A stretch of DNA of 46,456 nt from an uncultured Bacteroidales bacterium (GTDB lineage Bacteria; Bacteroidota; Bacteroidia; Bacteroidales; Bacteroidaceae): NCBI GenBank assembly GCA_902768125.1, contig CACXKA010000015.1:1-46456 (forward strand). The letters are read 5' to 3'. The notes under the pieces were generated by a model. It made no database searches. It saw nothing but the letters and a program-made list of their open reading frames with translations, and was not told the origin of the DNA. The first letter of the stretch is position 1. Every line of letters starts with the position of its first letter. The position numbers were made by a program, and so were the translations under genes. Of this stretch, positions 16,737 to 26,306 are shown piece by piece.

Positions 16737-16775
16737 CGCCTCGGTTGGATGTCCAGCCGGGGCGCTTTGTTTTTC
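16737..16775. terminator. terminator after ilvC
   Basis: CGCCTCGGTTGG (16737-16748) pairs with CCAGCCGGGGCG (16753-16764) with two or three G-T pairs, then CTTTGTTTTT. It also lies at the end of the convergent GH35 gene. Confidence 0.8.
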
Positions 16776-16812
16776 TAGTGAGACTAGTTAGACTAGTTGA
16801 AATAGTTCCACT
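16776..16812. repeat. ACTAGT-rich simple repeat
   Basis: A short stretch contains several ACTAGT/TAGTT units (GACTAGTTAGACTAGTTG, then CCACTAGTTCTACTAG) between the ilvC terminator and the GH35 stop. It is non-coding, and similar in kind to the other intergenic micro-repeats here. Confidence 0.5.
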
Positions 16813-16824
16813 AGTTCTACTAGC

Positions 16825-19233
16825 CTAATAAAGATAAATCTTATAGTTCTTCACGCTGCCAGGAGCACCTTGCTCGGCACGAGGCAGGTATTCGAGGGCG
16901 GAGATGGTCTGCTCGCTGCCAAGGTCGATGACAAGGAGGTGGGGCAGGGTGGCACTCTTCTCGGTCTGCCAATATGTGGATTCCTGCAAGTCATACACCT
17001 TGTCGCCGGTGTGGTTGCCGTTCTCCTCTTCGGAATTGGCATACTTGGTGGTCCAAGGTTCGCGAGAGATGCGCTTGCCGTCGGTGCCTTGCAGATAGAG
17101 TTCAGCAATCGCCACTTGTGACTTGCCGTCTTGGGTGGACGTGCATTCGATGGCGAGGTAACGACCCTTTTGTGGCGCAGCAAACTTGACGGTCTGCCAA
17201 CCATTGCCAGCCTTGAAGGCTCCTGTGGCAGCAGGGGTGGCGCTGTTGAGGTCGGGCTTGTCACCAATGTTGTTGTGCTTGTTCGACTTCTCCAACTGGA
17301 GCTTGTTGAGTTCTGGCTCAGCCTGTCCCCAAACCACAGCCTCACGAGGACCCACCACATCCAGCACGATGATTTCGTTCTTTCCCTTCTTCAGCCAGCA
17401 ACCAGGCACATAGAGCGTTTGCTGAGGACCAATGCTCCAGATGCGACCCAAAGCGTGACCATTCACATAGACCTGTCCCTTGCCCCAAGTCTCGAAGTTG
17501 AGGAAGGTGTCACCCACCTTAGTGAGGTTGAAGTAGCCTCGGTGATAGCCTGGCTTGAGGAGGTCACTAAGTTGCTTTGACCCTTCATAGCCCTGTGTGA
17601 GGGCAAGCCCGGGTACACTCCCTGTCACCTTTCCAGCAGCAACCTGGTCGTTAACACCCTTCACGATGTCGAGGGCAAAGACGGCGGTCCCATAGTTATC
17701 AGGGATGGGTGAGTTCCTCCAGTTCTTGGGCGTGAGCACCATCTCCACGTCGTCGGCCTCGGTGGTGAGGGTGACATCGCCAATGATGCCCTTGAAGTCC
17801 TTAATGGCGCGTCCGAAGTTGATGCGTCCCATGCCCTCGACGAGGATGGTGAGGTCGGCTCCCTTCTTGACAGCAGGGATGGTGAGCGACTTCTCGTTCT
17901 TCACACGGTCAATCTTTCCGATATATTTGCCGTCGATGAACACCTGGGCGAAATCGTGGAACTCGCCGGAGAGGACACTCTCGGACGTGATTTCGGGCAG
18001 GCGAGTGGAGTAGAGCATGCAGCCCCATCCCATGCCGATGCCAACCTCTTCGAAAGTCTTCGGCGCTCCCTTATAACTATCGTCCCACGCGAGCATGAGG
18101 GGCGCAAACTCCGTCAGCTCAAACTTAGGAATGGTGATGATAGGCATCGGAGGATTGGGCACAGCAGGCAGTTTCTTATCGCTGTACTTCTGCATCATCT
18201 CGCGCAGCTCGTAGTATTTCTCTGTGGCATGACCATATTCGTTGATAGGAGCATCGTAGTCATACGAAGTCACATCAGGCGCAAAGCCTGGAGAGTTGGC
18301 ACCTGCCCAATGTCCGAAGGATGTTCCTCCGTGGGTCATGTAAAGCGAGAAGGAAATACCTTTGGAGAGCATTTCATCCATACCAGCCACCATGTCCTTG
18401 GCAGAACGGGTTTCATGCTGCGCTCCCCATTTGTCGAACCATCCGCTCCAGAATTCTGAACACATCTTGGGTGCATTGGGACGCAACTCGCCGAGACGAC
18501 GGAACTGGTCATCGATATTGGCACCTGTACCGAAATTCATCGTCCACACGAGGTCATCCAAGCCGTTCTTCTCGAAATTGGAAGACCAGTCGCATTGGAA
18601 GAGCGTCAAATCCTTGCCGTAGATACCACGCAGACAATCACGAATCTCAGAGACGTAAGGCTTGTCTTCGCCATAGGAACCATACTCGTTCTCCACCTGC
18701 ACCATGATAATTGGACCGCCATTCTGAATCGTCAGCGGAGCCAGTTGTTCGCCCACCTTCTCTTCGAAGATTTTCACACGCTCCATGAAGTAAGGGTCGC
18801 GCTCTCTGAGTTTGATGTCTTTCTTCTTCAGCAGCCACCAAGGCAGACCGCCCATTTCCCATTCTGCACAAACGTAGGGACCAGGACGCACGATGACGTA
18901 CATGCCATTCTTCTGTGCCAAACGACAGAATTCAGCCACATCGTTGTTGTCGGTGAAGTTGAAGTCGCCCTCACGCTGCTCGTGGATGTTCCAGAAGATG
19001 TAAATGCACACGGTGTTCATGCCGAGTGCCTTGCACATCTTGATGCGATGATCCCAATAAGGCTTGGGAATACGGGGATAGTGAATCTCTGCGGCTTTCA
19101 CCACAAAGGGCTTTCCGTTGAGTAGAAACGTGCCGTTGCCAGCCTCGAAAGTACCCTTTGCTTTCTGCGCAAAAGTAGGGGTAGCCACCAGCATGGCAGC
19201 CACGAGGGAAAACAAATAGATGATTTTTCTCAT
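16825..19233 (-). CDS. secreted beta-galactosidase, GH35, with C-terminal discoidin-like domain
   Basis: This 802-residue enzyme has a signal peptide (about residues 1-22, ending TFAQ). The GH35 TIM barrel occupies about 30-350, with acid/base Glu183 in QVENEYGSYG and nucleophile Glu260 in CSEFWSGW. Beta-sandwich domains typical of GH35 follow (about 390-640), and the C-terminus (about 665-802) looks like an F5/8 type C (CBM32-like) domain. It would release beta-linked galactose from galactan, xyloglucan or host glycans in the periplasm or at the surface. It has its own promoter at 19267-19298, divergent from the Na/Pi transporter, and no PUL genes (susC/D) adjoin it. Confidence 0.93.
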   Translation of the reverse strand: MRKIIYLFSLVAAMLVATPTFAQKAKGTFEAGNGTFLLNGKPFVVKAAEIHYPRIPKPYWDHRIKMCKALGMNTVCIYIFWNIHEQREGDFNFTDNNDVAEFCRLAQKNGMYVIVRPGPYVCAEWEMGGLPWWLLKKKDIKLRERDPYFMERVKIFEEKVGEQLAPLTIQNGGPIIMVQVENEYGSYGEDKPYVSEIRDCLRGIYGKDLTLFQCDWSSNFEKNGLDDLVWTMNFGTGANIDDQFRRLGELRPNAPKMCSEFWSGWFDKWGAQHETRSAKDMVAGMDEMLSKGISFSLYMTHGGTSFGHWAGANSPGFAPDVTSYDYDAPINEYGHATEKYYELREMMQKYSDKKLPAVPNPPMPIITIPKFELTEFAPLMLAWDDSYKGAPKTFEEVGIGMGWGCMLYSTRLPEITSESVLSGEFHDFAQVFIDGKYIGKIDRVKNEKSLTIPAVKKGADLTILVEGMGRINFGRAIKDFKGIIGDVTLTTEADDVEMVLTPKNWRNSPIPDNYGTAVFALDIVKGVNDQVAAGKVTGSVPGLALTQGYEGSKQLSDLLKPGYHRGYFNLTKVGDTFLNFETWGKGQVYVNGHALGRIWSIGPQQTLYVPGCWLKKGKNEIIVLDVVGPREAVVWGQAEPELNKLQLEKSNKHNNIGDKPDLNSATPAATGAFKAGNGWQTVKFAAPQKGRYLAIECTSTQDGKSQVAIAELYLQGTDGKRISREPWTTKYANSEEENGNHTGDKVYDLQESTYWQTEKSATLPHLLVIDLGSEQTISALEYLPRAEQGAPGSVKNYKIYLY

Positions 19234-19266
19234 TGTATAAATAGGTTTATATTAGCTTTCTCACCA

Positions 19267-19298
19267 CAAAGGTACTGTATCTTTCGTTTTTCTACAAA
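19267..19298 (-). promoter_or_regulatory. Bacteroidetes promoter for GH35
   Basis: On the minus strand TTTG (19295-19298), a 20-nt spacer and TACCTTTG (19267-19274) match the -33/-7 consensus, 33 nt upstream of the ATG. Confidence 0.75.
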
Positions 19299-19313
19299 CT
19301 TTTTCGATAAAAT

Positions 19314-19345
19314 CTTGTATCAAACATAAAAATGACGTACCTTTG
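19314..19345 (+). promoter_or_regulatory. promoter for the Na/Pi cotransporter
   Basis: CTTG (19314-19317), a 20-nt spacer and TACCTTTG (19338-19345) fit the Bacteroidetes consensus with one -33 mismatch. The ATG is at 19392. Confidence 0.65.
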
Positions 19346-19391
19346 TAAGGCAAAAAACTAATTATTTACCCCATAGATTCGATTTACCAAT

Positions 19392-21161
19392 ATGTCAATT
19401 TGGATTATTTTCAAGCTTCTGGGTTCGCTTGCGCTCCTCATGTTTGGTATGAAGGCCATGAGTGAAGCCCTACAGAAGATGGCAGGTCCCCAACTGCGCC
19501 ACGTGCTCGGTGCCATGACCACCAACCGCTTCACAGGTATGTTGACGGGTACAGTAGTCACCGCTTCTGTACAGTCTTCAACAGCCACAACGGTGATGAC
19601 GGTTTCGTTTGTCAACGCTGGTTTGTTGACATTGGCACAGGCCATCTCAGTCATCATGGGTGCGAATATCGGTACGACACTGACGGCTTGGATCATGGCT
19701 GTAGGTACATCGGGAAGCGAAGTTTCTCCATTTGACATCAGCATCGTGTCCTATATTGGTTTCTTCATCGGTATTGTACTCATCTACATGAAGAAGCATC
19801 GATATATTGGTGATTTCCTGTTTGGTATTGGTTTGTTGCTATTGGGTCTGACTACTTTGAAGGCTACGGGTATGTCAATGGATTTGGCAAACAATGAGAC
19901 CGTCACTTCTTTCTTCAAATCATTTGATCCTAACTCCTTCTGGACAACGCTCGTCTTTCTGCTCTTGGGTGGTATCATGACATTCTGTGTGCAGTCATCT
20001 GCAGCCGTGATGGCTATCACGATGTTGTTGTGCTCCACAGGTGCCATGCCTATCTACCAAGGTATTGCTTTGGTGCTGGGTGAGAATATCGGAACAACGG
20101 TCACTTCGAATTTGGCTGCCTTGTCGGCTAACACACAAGCTCGTCGTGCCGCCCTTGCCCACATGTTCTTCAACGTGTTTGGTGTGTTTTGGATTCTGTT
20201 CGTCTTCCGTTATTTCATCGACATGGTTTGCGGATGGGTGGACTACGATGTTGAAATGACGAAAGAAAGTGCCAGTGCTGCTGCATTCCTTGCCAACGCT
20301 GGTAAGTTGAATTTCGTGTTGGCAGCCTTCCATACCACGTTTAATGTGGTCAATACGATGATTCTCATCTGGTTCATTCCTCAGATAGAGAAATTTGTCT
20401 GCTGGGTGATCAAGCCGAAGAAGGTGGATGAGGAAGAAGACTTCCGTCTGCATTTTATTACTGCCGGAATCATGAAGACACCTGAACTTTCAGTCTTTGA
20501 AGCACAGAAGGAGATTCAGGCTTTTGCAGACCGTATGCAACGTATGTTTGACATGGTGCGTGAATTGCTTGTACTCTCAAGCACAAATACAGCCAACAAG
20601 AAGGGCTCACAAAACAAAGACTTCAATAAGCTGTTTTCTCGTATTGAGAAATATGAGGACATCTCAGATAGCATGGAATTGGAGATTGCCAAATACTTGG
20701 ATCAAGTGAGTGATGCACATTTGTCTGACGAGACGAAAGCAAAGATTCGTGCCATGTTGCGTGAGATTTCAGAATTGGAGAGTATCGGTGATTCCTGCTA
20801 CAATCTTGCCCGTACCATCAACCGCAAGTACAGCAGCAAGCAGGAACATTTCAACGATCAGCAATATGACAACATCCACCAGATGATGGACCTTACCGAA
20901 TCTGCCCTCACACAGATGAACGAGTTGATGGCTGGTCGCAAGGAATCTTTCGATGTGAATCGTACATTCAACACAGAGAACGAAATCAACAACTTCCGCA
21001 ACCAACTCAAGTCGCAAAACATCAGCGACGTGAACAACCACAAGTACACCTACGCTGTTGGTACGGTCTATATGGACCTCATCAACGAATGCGAGAAACT
21101 TGGCGACTATGTGGTCAACGTGGTAGAGGCACGTATGGGTACACGTCTGAGAATTGCGTAA
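19392..21161 (+). CDS. Na+/phosphate cotransporter with PhoU-like domain
   Basis: This 589-residue protein is of the NptA/PNaS family. The N-terminal part (about 1-335) is membrane-embedded, with two inverted repeats carrying the QSS signatures QSSTATTVM (near 61) and QSSAAVMAI (near 201) and the paired motifs GANIGTT and GENIGTT. The cytoplasmic C-terminal part (about 355-580) is helical and PhoU-like, with several acidic residues. The family imports inorganic phosphate with Na+, which fits a bacterium that also has a Na+-pumping decarboxylase here. It is monocistronic, with a promoter at 19314 and a hairpin at 21177. Confidence 0.92.
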   Translation: MSIWIIFKLLGSLALLMFGMKAMSEALQKMAGPQLRHVLGAMTTNRFTGMLTGTVVTASVQSSTATTVMTVSFVNAGLLTLAQAISVIMGANIGTTLTAWIMAVGTSGSEVSPFDISIVSYIGFFIGIVLIYMKKHRYIGDFLFGIGLLLLGLTTLKATGMSMDLANNETVTSFFKSFDPNSFWTTLVFLLLGGIMTFCVQSSAAVMAITMLLCSTGAMPIYQGIALVLGENIGTTVTSNLAALSANTQARRAALAHMFFNVFGVFWILFVFRYFIDMVCGWVDYDVEMTKESASAAAFLANAGKLNFVLAAFHTTFNVVNTMILIWFIPQIEKFVCWVIKPKKVDEEEDFRLHFITAGIMKTPELSVFEAQKEIQAFADRMQRMFDMVRELLVLSSTNTANKKGSQNKDFNKLFSRIEKYEDISDSMELEIAKYLDQVSDAHLSDETKAKIRAMLREISELESIGDSCYNLARTINRKYSSKQEHFNDQQYDNIHQMMDLTESALTQMNELMAGRKESFDVNRTFNTENEINNFRNQLKSQNISDVNNHKYTYAVGTVYMDLINECEKLGDYVVNVVEARMGTRLRIA

Positions 21162-21176
21162 GTTCATAGAAAAAGT

Positions 21177-21216
21177 AAAGCGGGCTGTCTTCCCATTGGA
21201 GATAGCCCGCTTTGTT
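21177..21216. terminator. bidirectional terminator between the Na/Pi gene and trmD
   Basis: AAAGCGGGCTGTCTTCC pairs with GGAGATAGCCCGCTTT (stem 21177-21193 with 21198-21213), followed by GTT. The A-run on the left and T-run on the right suit both convergent genes. Confidence 0.8.
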
Positions 21217-21228
21217 ATGATTGATGCA

Positions 21229-21927
21229 TTATTCGTCGAGTAAGTCAGGTCGCAACGCTTTCGTTCTTGCCAGAGCCTGTTCGTATTCCCATTCCTTAAT
21301 CTTTGCCTCATGTCCAGAAAGCAGCACCTCAGGAACACCCCATGTCTCGTCAGGATTGCTAACGGGGTGATATTCTGCTGGTCGTGTATAAACTGGAGGC
21401 TCCAACAGATTATCCTGGAAAGAATCGGATAGGGCACTTTCCACATCACCAATCACACCAGGGATAACCCTCACGATAGCATCTGCCATCACAGCGGCAG
21501 CCAATTCGCCACCCGTCAGCACGAAATCGCCGATGCTTACTTCCCGTGTGATAAGATGTTCGCGGATGCGATAATCAATACCTTTGTAATGTCCGCAGAT
21601 GATGATGATGTTCTTCTTTAGCGAAAGCTCGTTTGCCATAGGCTGGTCAAACTTCTCACCATCGGGAGCCGTGAAGATGATTTCATCGTAGTCACGTTCT
21701 GCCTTCAGGGCTGAGATGCAGGCATCCAATGGCTGGCATTGAATGAGCATTCCTGCCGCACCACCAAAAGGATAGTCATCCACACGCCGATGCTTGTCCG
21801 TCGTGTAGTCACGCAAGTTGTGAACATGTATCTCGGCAAGACCTTTCTTCTGTGCCCTGCCGAGTATGCTCTCTTGAGTGAATGGCTCTATCAGTTCGGG
21901 CAGAACTGTGATGATATCTATTCGCAT
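21229..21927 (-). CDS. trmD: tRNA (guanine-N1-)-methyltransferase
   Basis: This 232-residue SPOUT enzyme methylates G37 of tRNAs to prevent +1 frameshifting. Motifs include the start [22 protein letters not shown] near residues 50-60 and the trefoil-knot SAM site, with GHYKGIDYR and [13 protein letters not shown]. The third Gly of the usual GGGAGM is Ala here. Length is normal. It is the last gene of glmS-carA-carB-trmD, 15 nt after carB, rather than in the rpsP-rimM-trmD-rplS operon of many bacteria. Confidence 0.96.
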   Translation of the reverse strand: MRIDIITVLPELIEPFTQESILGRAQKKGLAEIHVHNLRDYTTDKHRRVDDYPFGGAAGMLIQCQPLDACISALKAERDYDEIIFTAPDGEKFDQPMANELSLKKNIIIICGHYKGIDYRIREHLITREVSIGDFVLTGGELAAAVMADAIVRVIPGVIGDVESALSDSFQDNLLEPPVYTRPAEYHPVSNPDETWGVPEVLLSGHEAKIKEWEYEQALARTKALRPDLLDE

Positions 21928-21942
21928 GATGTGTTGATCATT

Positions 21943-24900
21943 CTAAAACTCACCCCATGACTTGATTTCGATGTCATCGAGACTCTTCGTACAGAAAGCG
22001 TCAATGAATGCGGAAGCAAGACGGGAGTTGGTGATAAGCGGAATATTGAGGTCGATGGCTGCACGACGGATTTTGTAACCGTTGGTCAACTCACCGACAG
22101 ACAAGTTCTTTGGTACGTTCACCACCATGTCAATGTCGTGGCTGTGAAGCAAGTCAAGTGCCTGCGGCTGTTGACCTTCTTCGCTGGGCCAATGAACGAG
22201 TGTGTTGGCAATGCCATTCTCCTCCAAATAGCGTGAAGTACCACCTGTAGCGTAGAGTTGGTAGCCATGCTCAATGAGCTGTTGGGCTGCACGAAGCATG
22301 TCTGCCTTTTGTTTGCCTGGACCCGTGGAAAGAAGAATGCCTTTCCTTGGAATACGATGACCCACGGAGAGCATGGCGCAAAGTAGGGCAGAAGCTGTGT
22401 CATCACCAATACATCCCACCTCACCCGTTGATGCCATATCGACACCCAGCACAGGGTCTGCTTTTTGCAAACGGTTGAAAGAGAACTGCGATGCCTTGAT
22501 GCCCACGTAGTCAAGCTCGAAGAGGTTCTTCTCTGGACGCTCGATGGGGAGTCCCAACATAATCTTGGTTGCCAACTCAATGAGGTTGAGTTTCAACACC
22601 TTCGAAACGAATGGGAACGAACGTGAAGCACGTAAGTTACATTCAATCACACGCAAATGGTTCTGTTCAGCAAGGAACTGGATGTTGAAGGGTCCTGAAA
22701 TATGCAGTTCTTTCGCAATCTTTCTGGAAACCTTCTTGATTTGACGCACAGTTTCCACATATATTTTCTGTGGAGGGAACTGAATGGTGGCATCACCAGA
22801 GTGCACTCCAGCAAACTCAATGTGCTCGCTGATGGCGTAGGCGATTATTTCACCATCCTTTGCCACAGCATCCATCTCAATCTCCTTGTTGTGTTCGTGG
22901 AACTTGCTGACCACAACAGGGTGTTTCTTGCTGATATTAGCTGCCAACTGAAGGAAGCGTTCCAACTCATCTTGGTTGGAGCAAACATTCATGGCTGCAC
23001 CACTCAGCACATAAGAAGGACGCACGAGGACTGGGAAGCCGACTTTCTCAATGAACTGGTTGATATCGTCCATCGAAGTCAAAGCTGCCCATGCGGGTTG
23101 ATCCACGCCGATGCGGTCACACATTGCTGAGAACTTGTCTCGGTCTTCAGCATTGTCGATGCTCTTGGCAGAGGTACCGAGGATAGGCACTCGCTCGCTG
23201 TCAAGACGCATGGCGAGGTTATTAGGAATCTGTCCACCTGTTGACACAATGACACCATGTGGGTTCTCCAGTTCAATGATGTCCATGACACGTTCGAAGG
23301 TCAGTTCATCGAAGTAGAGACGGTCGCACATATCGTAGTCGGTGGAAACCGTTTCGGGGTTATAGTTAATCATCACGGAACGATATCCGTTCTTTCGGAT
23401 AGTGTTAAGTGCTTGAACACCACACCAGTCGAACTCTACACTTGAACCGATACGATAAGCACCACTTCCAAGTACGATGATTGAGTTACGGTCGTTCTCG
23501 TAATTGATATCATGAGCCACACCGCTATAGGTGAGGTACAGATAATTCGTCTGTGCAGGATACTCAGCAGCCAAAGTGTCTATCTGCTTCACCACAGGGA
23601 CAATGCCCATCTGCTTACGTAATTCGCGTACCAACTTAGTAGCAATTTCTGGATCAATCAGTGCCTCTAAACCTACAGCACGAGAAATCTGGAAGTCTGT
23701 GAAACCCTGCACCTTTGCACGACGCATGAGTTCAGCATCCACATTCTGAATCGCTCCTTTCTGTTGCAATTCCTCATACGTGTTACGAATGTTCTGCAAT
23801 TTCTGAAGGAACCACTTGTCAATCTTGGTGAGGTTGTGAATCTGGTCAATTGTATATCCACTATGGAGGGCTTTCTCCACCACCAACACACGCTTGTCCG
23901 TTGGTGCTTTGAGAGCAGCATCCACATCGTCAATCGACAATTCATGATTGCCCACAAAACCATGCAGACCCTGTCCAATCATTCGAAGTCCCTTCTGGAT
24001 GGCTTCCTCGAAAGTACGGCCAATCGCCATCACTTCACCGACTGATTTCATAGAAGAACCCAATTCGCGGTCAACACCACGGAATTTGCCGAGGTCCCAG
24101 CGAGGAATCTTGCACACCACATAGTCAAGGGCAGGCTCGAAGAATGCGGAAGTTGTCTTGGTGACTGAGTTCTTCAAATCAAAGAGTCCATAACCCAATC
24201 CGAGTTTGGCGGCAACGAATGCCAATGGATAACCAGTTGCTTTTGATGCCAAAGCAGAGGAACGTGAGAGTCGGGCATTGACCTCAATCACACGATAATC
24301 CTCACTTTCAGGGTCGAACGCATATTGAACGTTACACTCGCCGACAATGCCGATATGACGGATAATCTTGATGGCAAGGGCACGAAGTTTGTGGTATTCA
24401 CTGTTGGTAAGTGTCTGTGATGGAGCAATCACGATGGACTCTCCCGTATGGATGCCGAGGGGGTCGAAGTTTTCCATGTTGCAGACCGTGATGCAGTTGT
24501 CAAAACGGTCACGCACCACCTCATATTCGATCTCCTTCCAGCCTTTCAAAGACTTCTCCACCAAAACCTGGGGAGAGAAGGAGAATGCTTTCTCTGCCAG
24601 TTTGTTCAATTCCTCTTCGTTGTCACAGAAACCAGAGCCAAGACCACCGAGTGCATAAGCAGCACGGATGATGACAGGGTAGCCAAGGTCGGCAGCTGCT
24701 TTGCGTGCTTCCTCAATGGTTTCGCAAGCATGACTCTTGATAGTCTTCACCTCAATCTCATCCAGTTTCTTCACGAAGAGTTCGCGGTCTTCTGTGTCAA
24801 TAATTGCCTGAACAGGTGTACCTAGCACCTTCACATTGTATTTCTCAAGAATCTTCTGCTGATAGAGCTCCACACCACAATTGAGTGCGGTCTGTCCACC

Positions 24901-25167
24901 GAATGCCAAGAGGATGCCCTGTGGCTTTTCCTTTTGGATGACCTTTTCCACGAAAAATGGCGTCACAGGCAAGAAATAAATCTTGTCGGCAACACCCTCG
25001 GAAGTCTGAACCGTCGCAATATTGGGATTAATGAGCACAGTCTCGATGCCCTCTTCCTTCAATGCTTTCAATGCCTGACTGCCTGAATAGTCAAACTCAC
25101 CAGCTTCACCAATCTTTAAGGCTCCAGAGCCTAAGAGAAGAACTTTCTTTATATTTGAATCCATCAT
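21943..25167 (-). CDS. carB: carbamoyl-phosphate synthase large subunit
   Basis: This 1074-residue enzyme makes carbamoyl phosphate from ammonia (delivered by CarA), bicarbonate and two ATP, for pyrimidine and arginine synthesis. The two homologous ATP-grasp halves are visible: the first begins KKVLLLGSGALKIGEAGEFD, the second NSIIVLGSGAYRIGSSVEFD near 560. A C-terminal MGS-like allosteric domain (about 940-1074) contains LYATGGTSRYL. The start could be the first or second of two adjacent Met codons. It is 12 nt from carA. Confidence 0.97.
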   Translation of the reverse strand: MMDSNIKKVLLLGSGALKIGEAGEFDYSGSQALKALKEEGIETVLINPNIATVQTSEGVADKIYFLPVTPFFVEKVIQKEKPQGILLAFGGQTALNCGVELYQQKILEKYNVKVLGTPVQAIIDTEDRELFVKKLDEIEVKTIKSHACETIEEARKAAADLGYPVIIRAAYALGGLGSGFCDNEEELNKLAEKAFSFSPQVLVEKSLKGWKEIEYEVVRDRFDNCITVCNMENFDPLGIHTGESIVIAPSQTLTNSEYHKLRALAIKIIRHIGIVGECNVQYAFDPESEDYRVIEVNARLSRSSALASKATGYPLAFVAAKLGLGYGLFDLKNSVTKTTSAFFEPALDYVVCKIPRWDLGKFRGVDRELGSSMKSVGEVMAIGRTFEEAIQKGLRMIGQGLHGFVGNHELSIDDVDAALKAPTDKRVLVVEKALHSGYTIDQIHNLTKIDKWFLQKLQNIRNTYEELQQKGAIQNVDAELMRRAKVQGFTDFQISRAVGLEALIDPEIATKLVRELRKQMGIVPVVKQIDTLAAEYPAQTNYLYLTYSGVAHDINYENDRNSIIVLGSGAYRIGSSVEFDWCGVQALNTIRKNGYRSVMINYNPETVSTDYDMCDRLYFDELTFERVMDIIELENPHGVIVSTGGQIPNNLAMRLDSERVPILGTSAKSIDNAEDRDKFSAMCDRIGVDQPAWAALTSMDDINQFIEKVGFPVLVRPSYVLSGAAMNVCSNQDELERFLQLAANISKKHPVVVSKFHEHNKEIEMDAVAKDGEIIAYAISEHIEFAGVHSGDATIQFPPQKIYVETVRQIKKVSRKIAKELHISGPFNIQFLAEQNHLRVIECNLRASRSFPFVSKVLKLNLIELATKIMLGLPIERPEKNLFELDYVGIKASQFSFNRLQKADPVLGVDMASTGEVGCIGDDTASALLCAMLSVGHRIPRKGILLSTGPGKQKADMLRAAQQLIEHGYQLYATGGTSRYLEENGIANTLVHWPSEEGQQPQALDLLHSHDIDMVVNVPKNLSVGELTNGYKIRRAAIDLNIPLITNSRLASAFIDAFCTKSLDDIEIKSWGEF

Positions 25168-25179
25168 AGTCTTTGAGTC

Positions 25180-26271
25180 TTAAAGGAGTTTCACAAAATC
25201 ATCAAAAAGGAATTCTGTATCGACAGGACCACTGGCTGCCTCTGGATGGAACTGCGCAGAGAACCAGGGATACTTCTTGTGGCGGATACCTTCGTTCGAA
25301 CCATCATTCATGTTGACGAAGAGTGGTTCCCAATCATTAGGCAAGGTCTTGCTGTCCACTGCATATCCATGATTCTGCGACGTGATGAAACAGCGTTGTG
25401 TACCCACTTGCTGCACGGGTTGATTGTGTGAACGATGTCCGTATTTCAACTTATAGATAGTGGCACCAGCCGCCTTGGAGAGCAATTGGTTACCCATGCA
25501 GATACCCATGCAAGGACGAACCTTTCCTTTTTCTGATTCTGTCGTGAGGAACTTTTTGATATGCTCTACGGTTTCCACAGCGGTGTCGGGGTCGCCAGGA
25601 CCATTCGCCAAGAAGAGACCGTCGAATTCAAGCGTATTGAAATCATAGTTCCAAGGAACGCGAATGACTTCAACGCCTCGTTTGAGCAAGCAGCGGATAA
25701 TATTGTTTTTCACACCACAATCCACCAAGACCACCTTCTTTGAGGATGGCTCGTTCTTGTAACGAATCACTTCCTTGCAAGATACTTTAGCAATGTAATT
25801 CACACCCTCATATTGTGCGGTTGGGATATTGTCTGGTTCATCGTCAAAAAAAATCTTGCCCATCATCACACCATGTTCACGCAACACTTTGGTGAGGTAG
25901 CGTGTATCGATTCCAGTAATACCAGGCACCTGCTCACGCTTCAGCCAATCAGCAAGGCTCTCTTTGGCGTTCCAATGTGAATATTCAGTACTGTAATCGC
26001 TGACGATAATCGCTTCTGCATGAATCTTCTCGCTTTCCATATAGGTGGCGATACCGTTAGACTCAATGCTGAAGGATGGCACACCATAGTTTCCAACAAG
26101 AGGGTAGGTGAGCACCATCATCTGACCAGCATACGATGGGTCGGTCAAACTCTCTGGATAACCCATCATGGCTGTATTGAAGACCACCTCACCAGCCACA
26201 GGCTTTTCGTAACCGAATGATTTCCCATGAAAGGCTGTGCCGTCTTCTAATAGAAGTGTAACGTTTTTCAT
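25180..26271 (-). CDS. carA: carbamoyl-phosphate synthase small subunit
   Basis: This 363-residue glutaminase subunit hydrolyses glutamine and channels ammonia to CarB. The N-terminal CPSase_sm domain occupies about 1-135. The class I amidotransferase domain has Cys258 in GICMGNQ and His342/Glu344 in FHPEA. Length is normal. It lies between glmS and carB on the same strand, with 35 nt and 12 nt spacers. Confidence 0.97.
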   Translation of the reverse strand: MKNVTLLLEDGTAFHGKSFGYEKPVAGEVVFNTAMMGYPESLTDPSYAGQMMVLTYPLVGNYGVPSFSIESNGIATYMESEKIHAEAIIVSDYSTEYSHWNAKESLADWLKREQVPGITGIDTRYLTKVLREHGVMMGKIFFDDEPDNIPTAQYEGVNYIAKVSCKEVIRYKNEPSSKKVVLVDCGVKNNIIRCLLKRGVEVIRVPWNYDFNTLEFDGLFLANGPGDPDTAVETVEHIKKFLTTESEKGKVRPCMGICMGNQLLSKAAGATIYKLKYGHRSHNQPVQQVGTQRCFITSQNHGYAVDSKTLPNDWEPLFVNMNDGSNEGIRHKKYPWFSAQFHPEAASGPVDTEFLFDDFVKLL

Positions 26272-26306
26272 TTTGTCGTTTGAGTGTTTTTACAACTTAT
26301 GAGTTA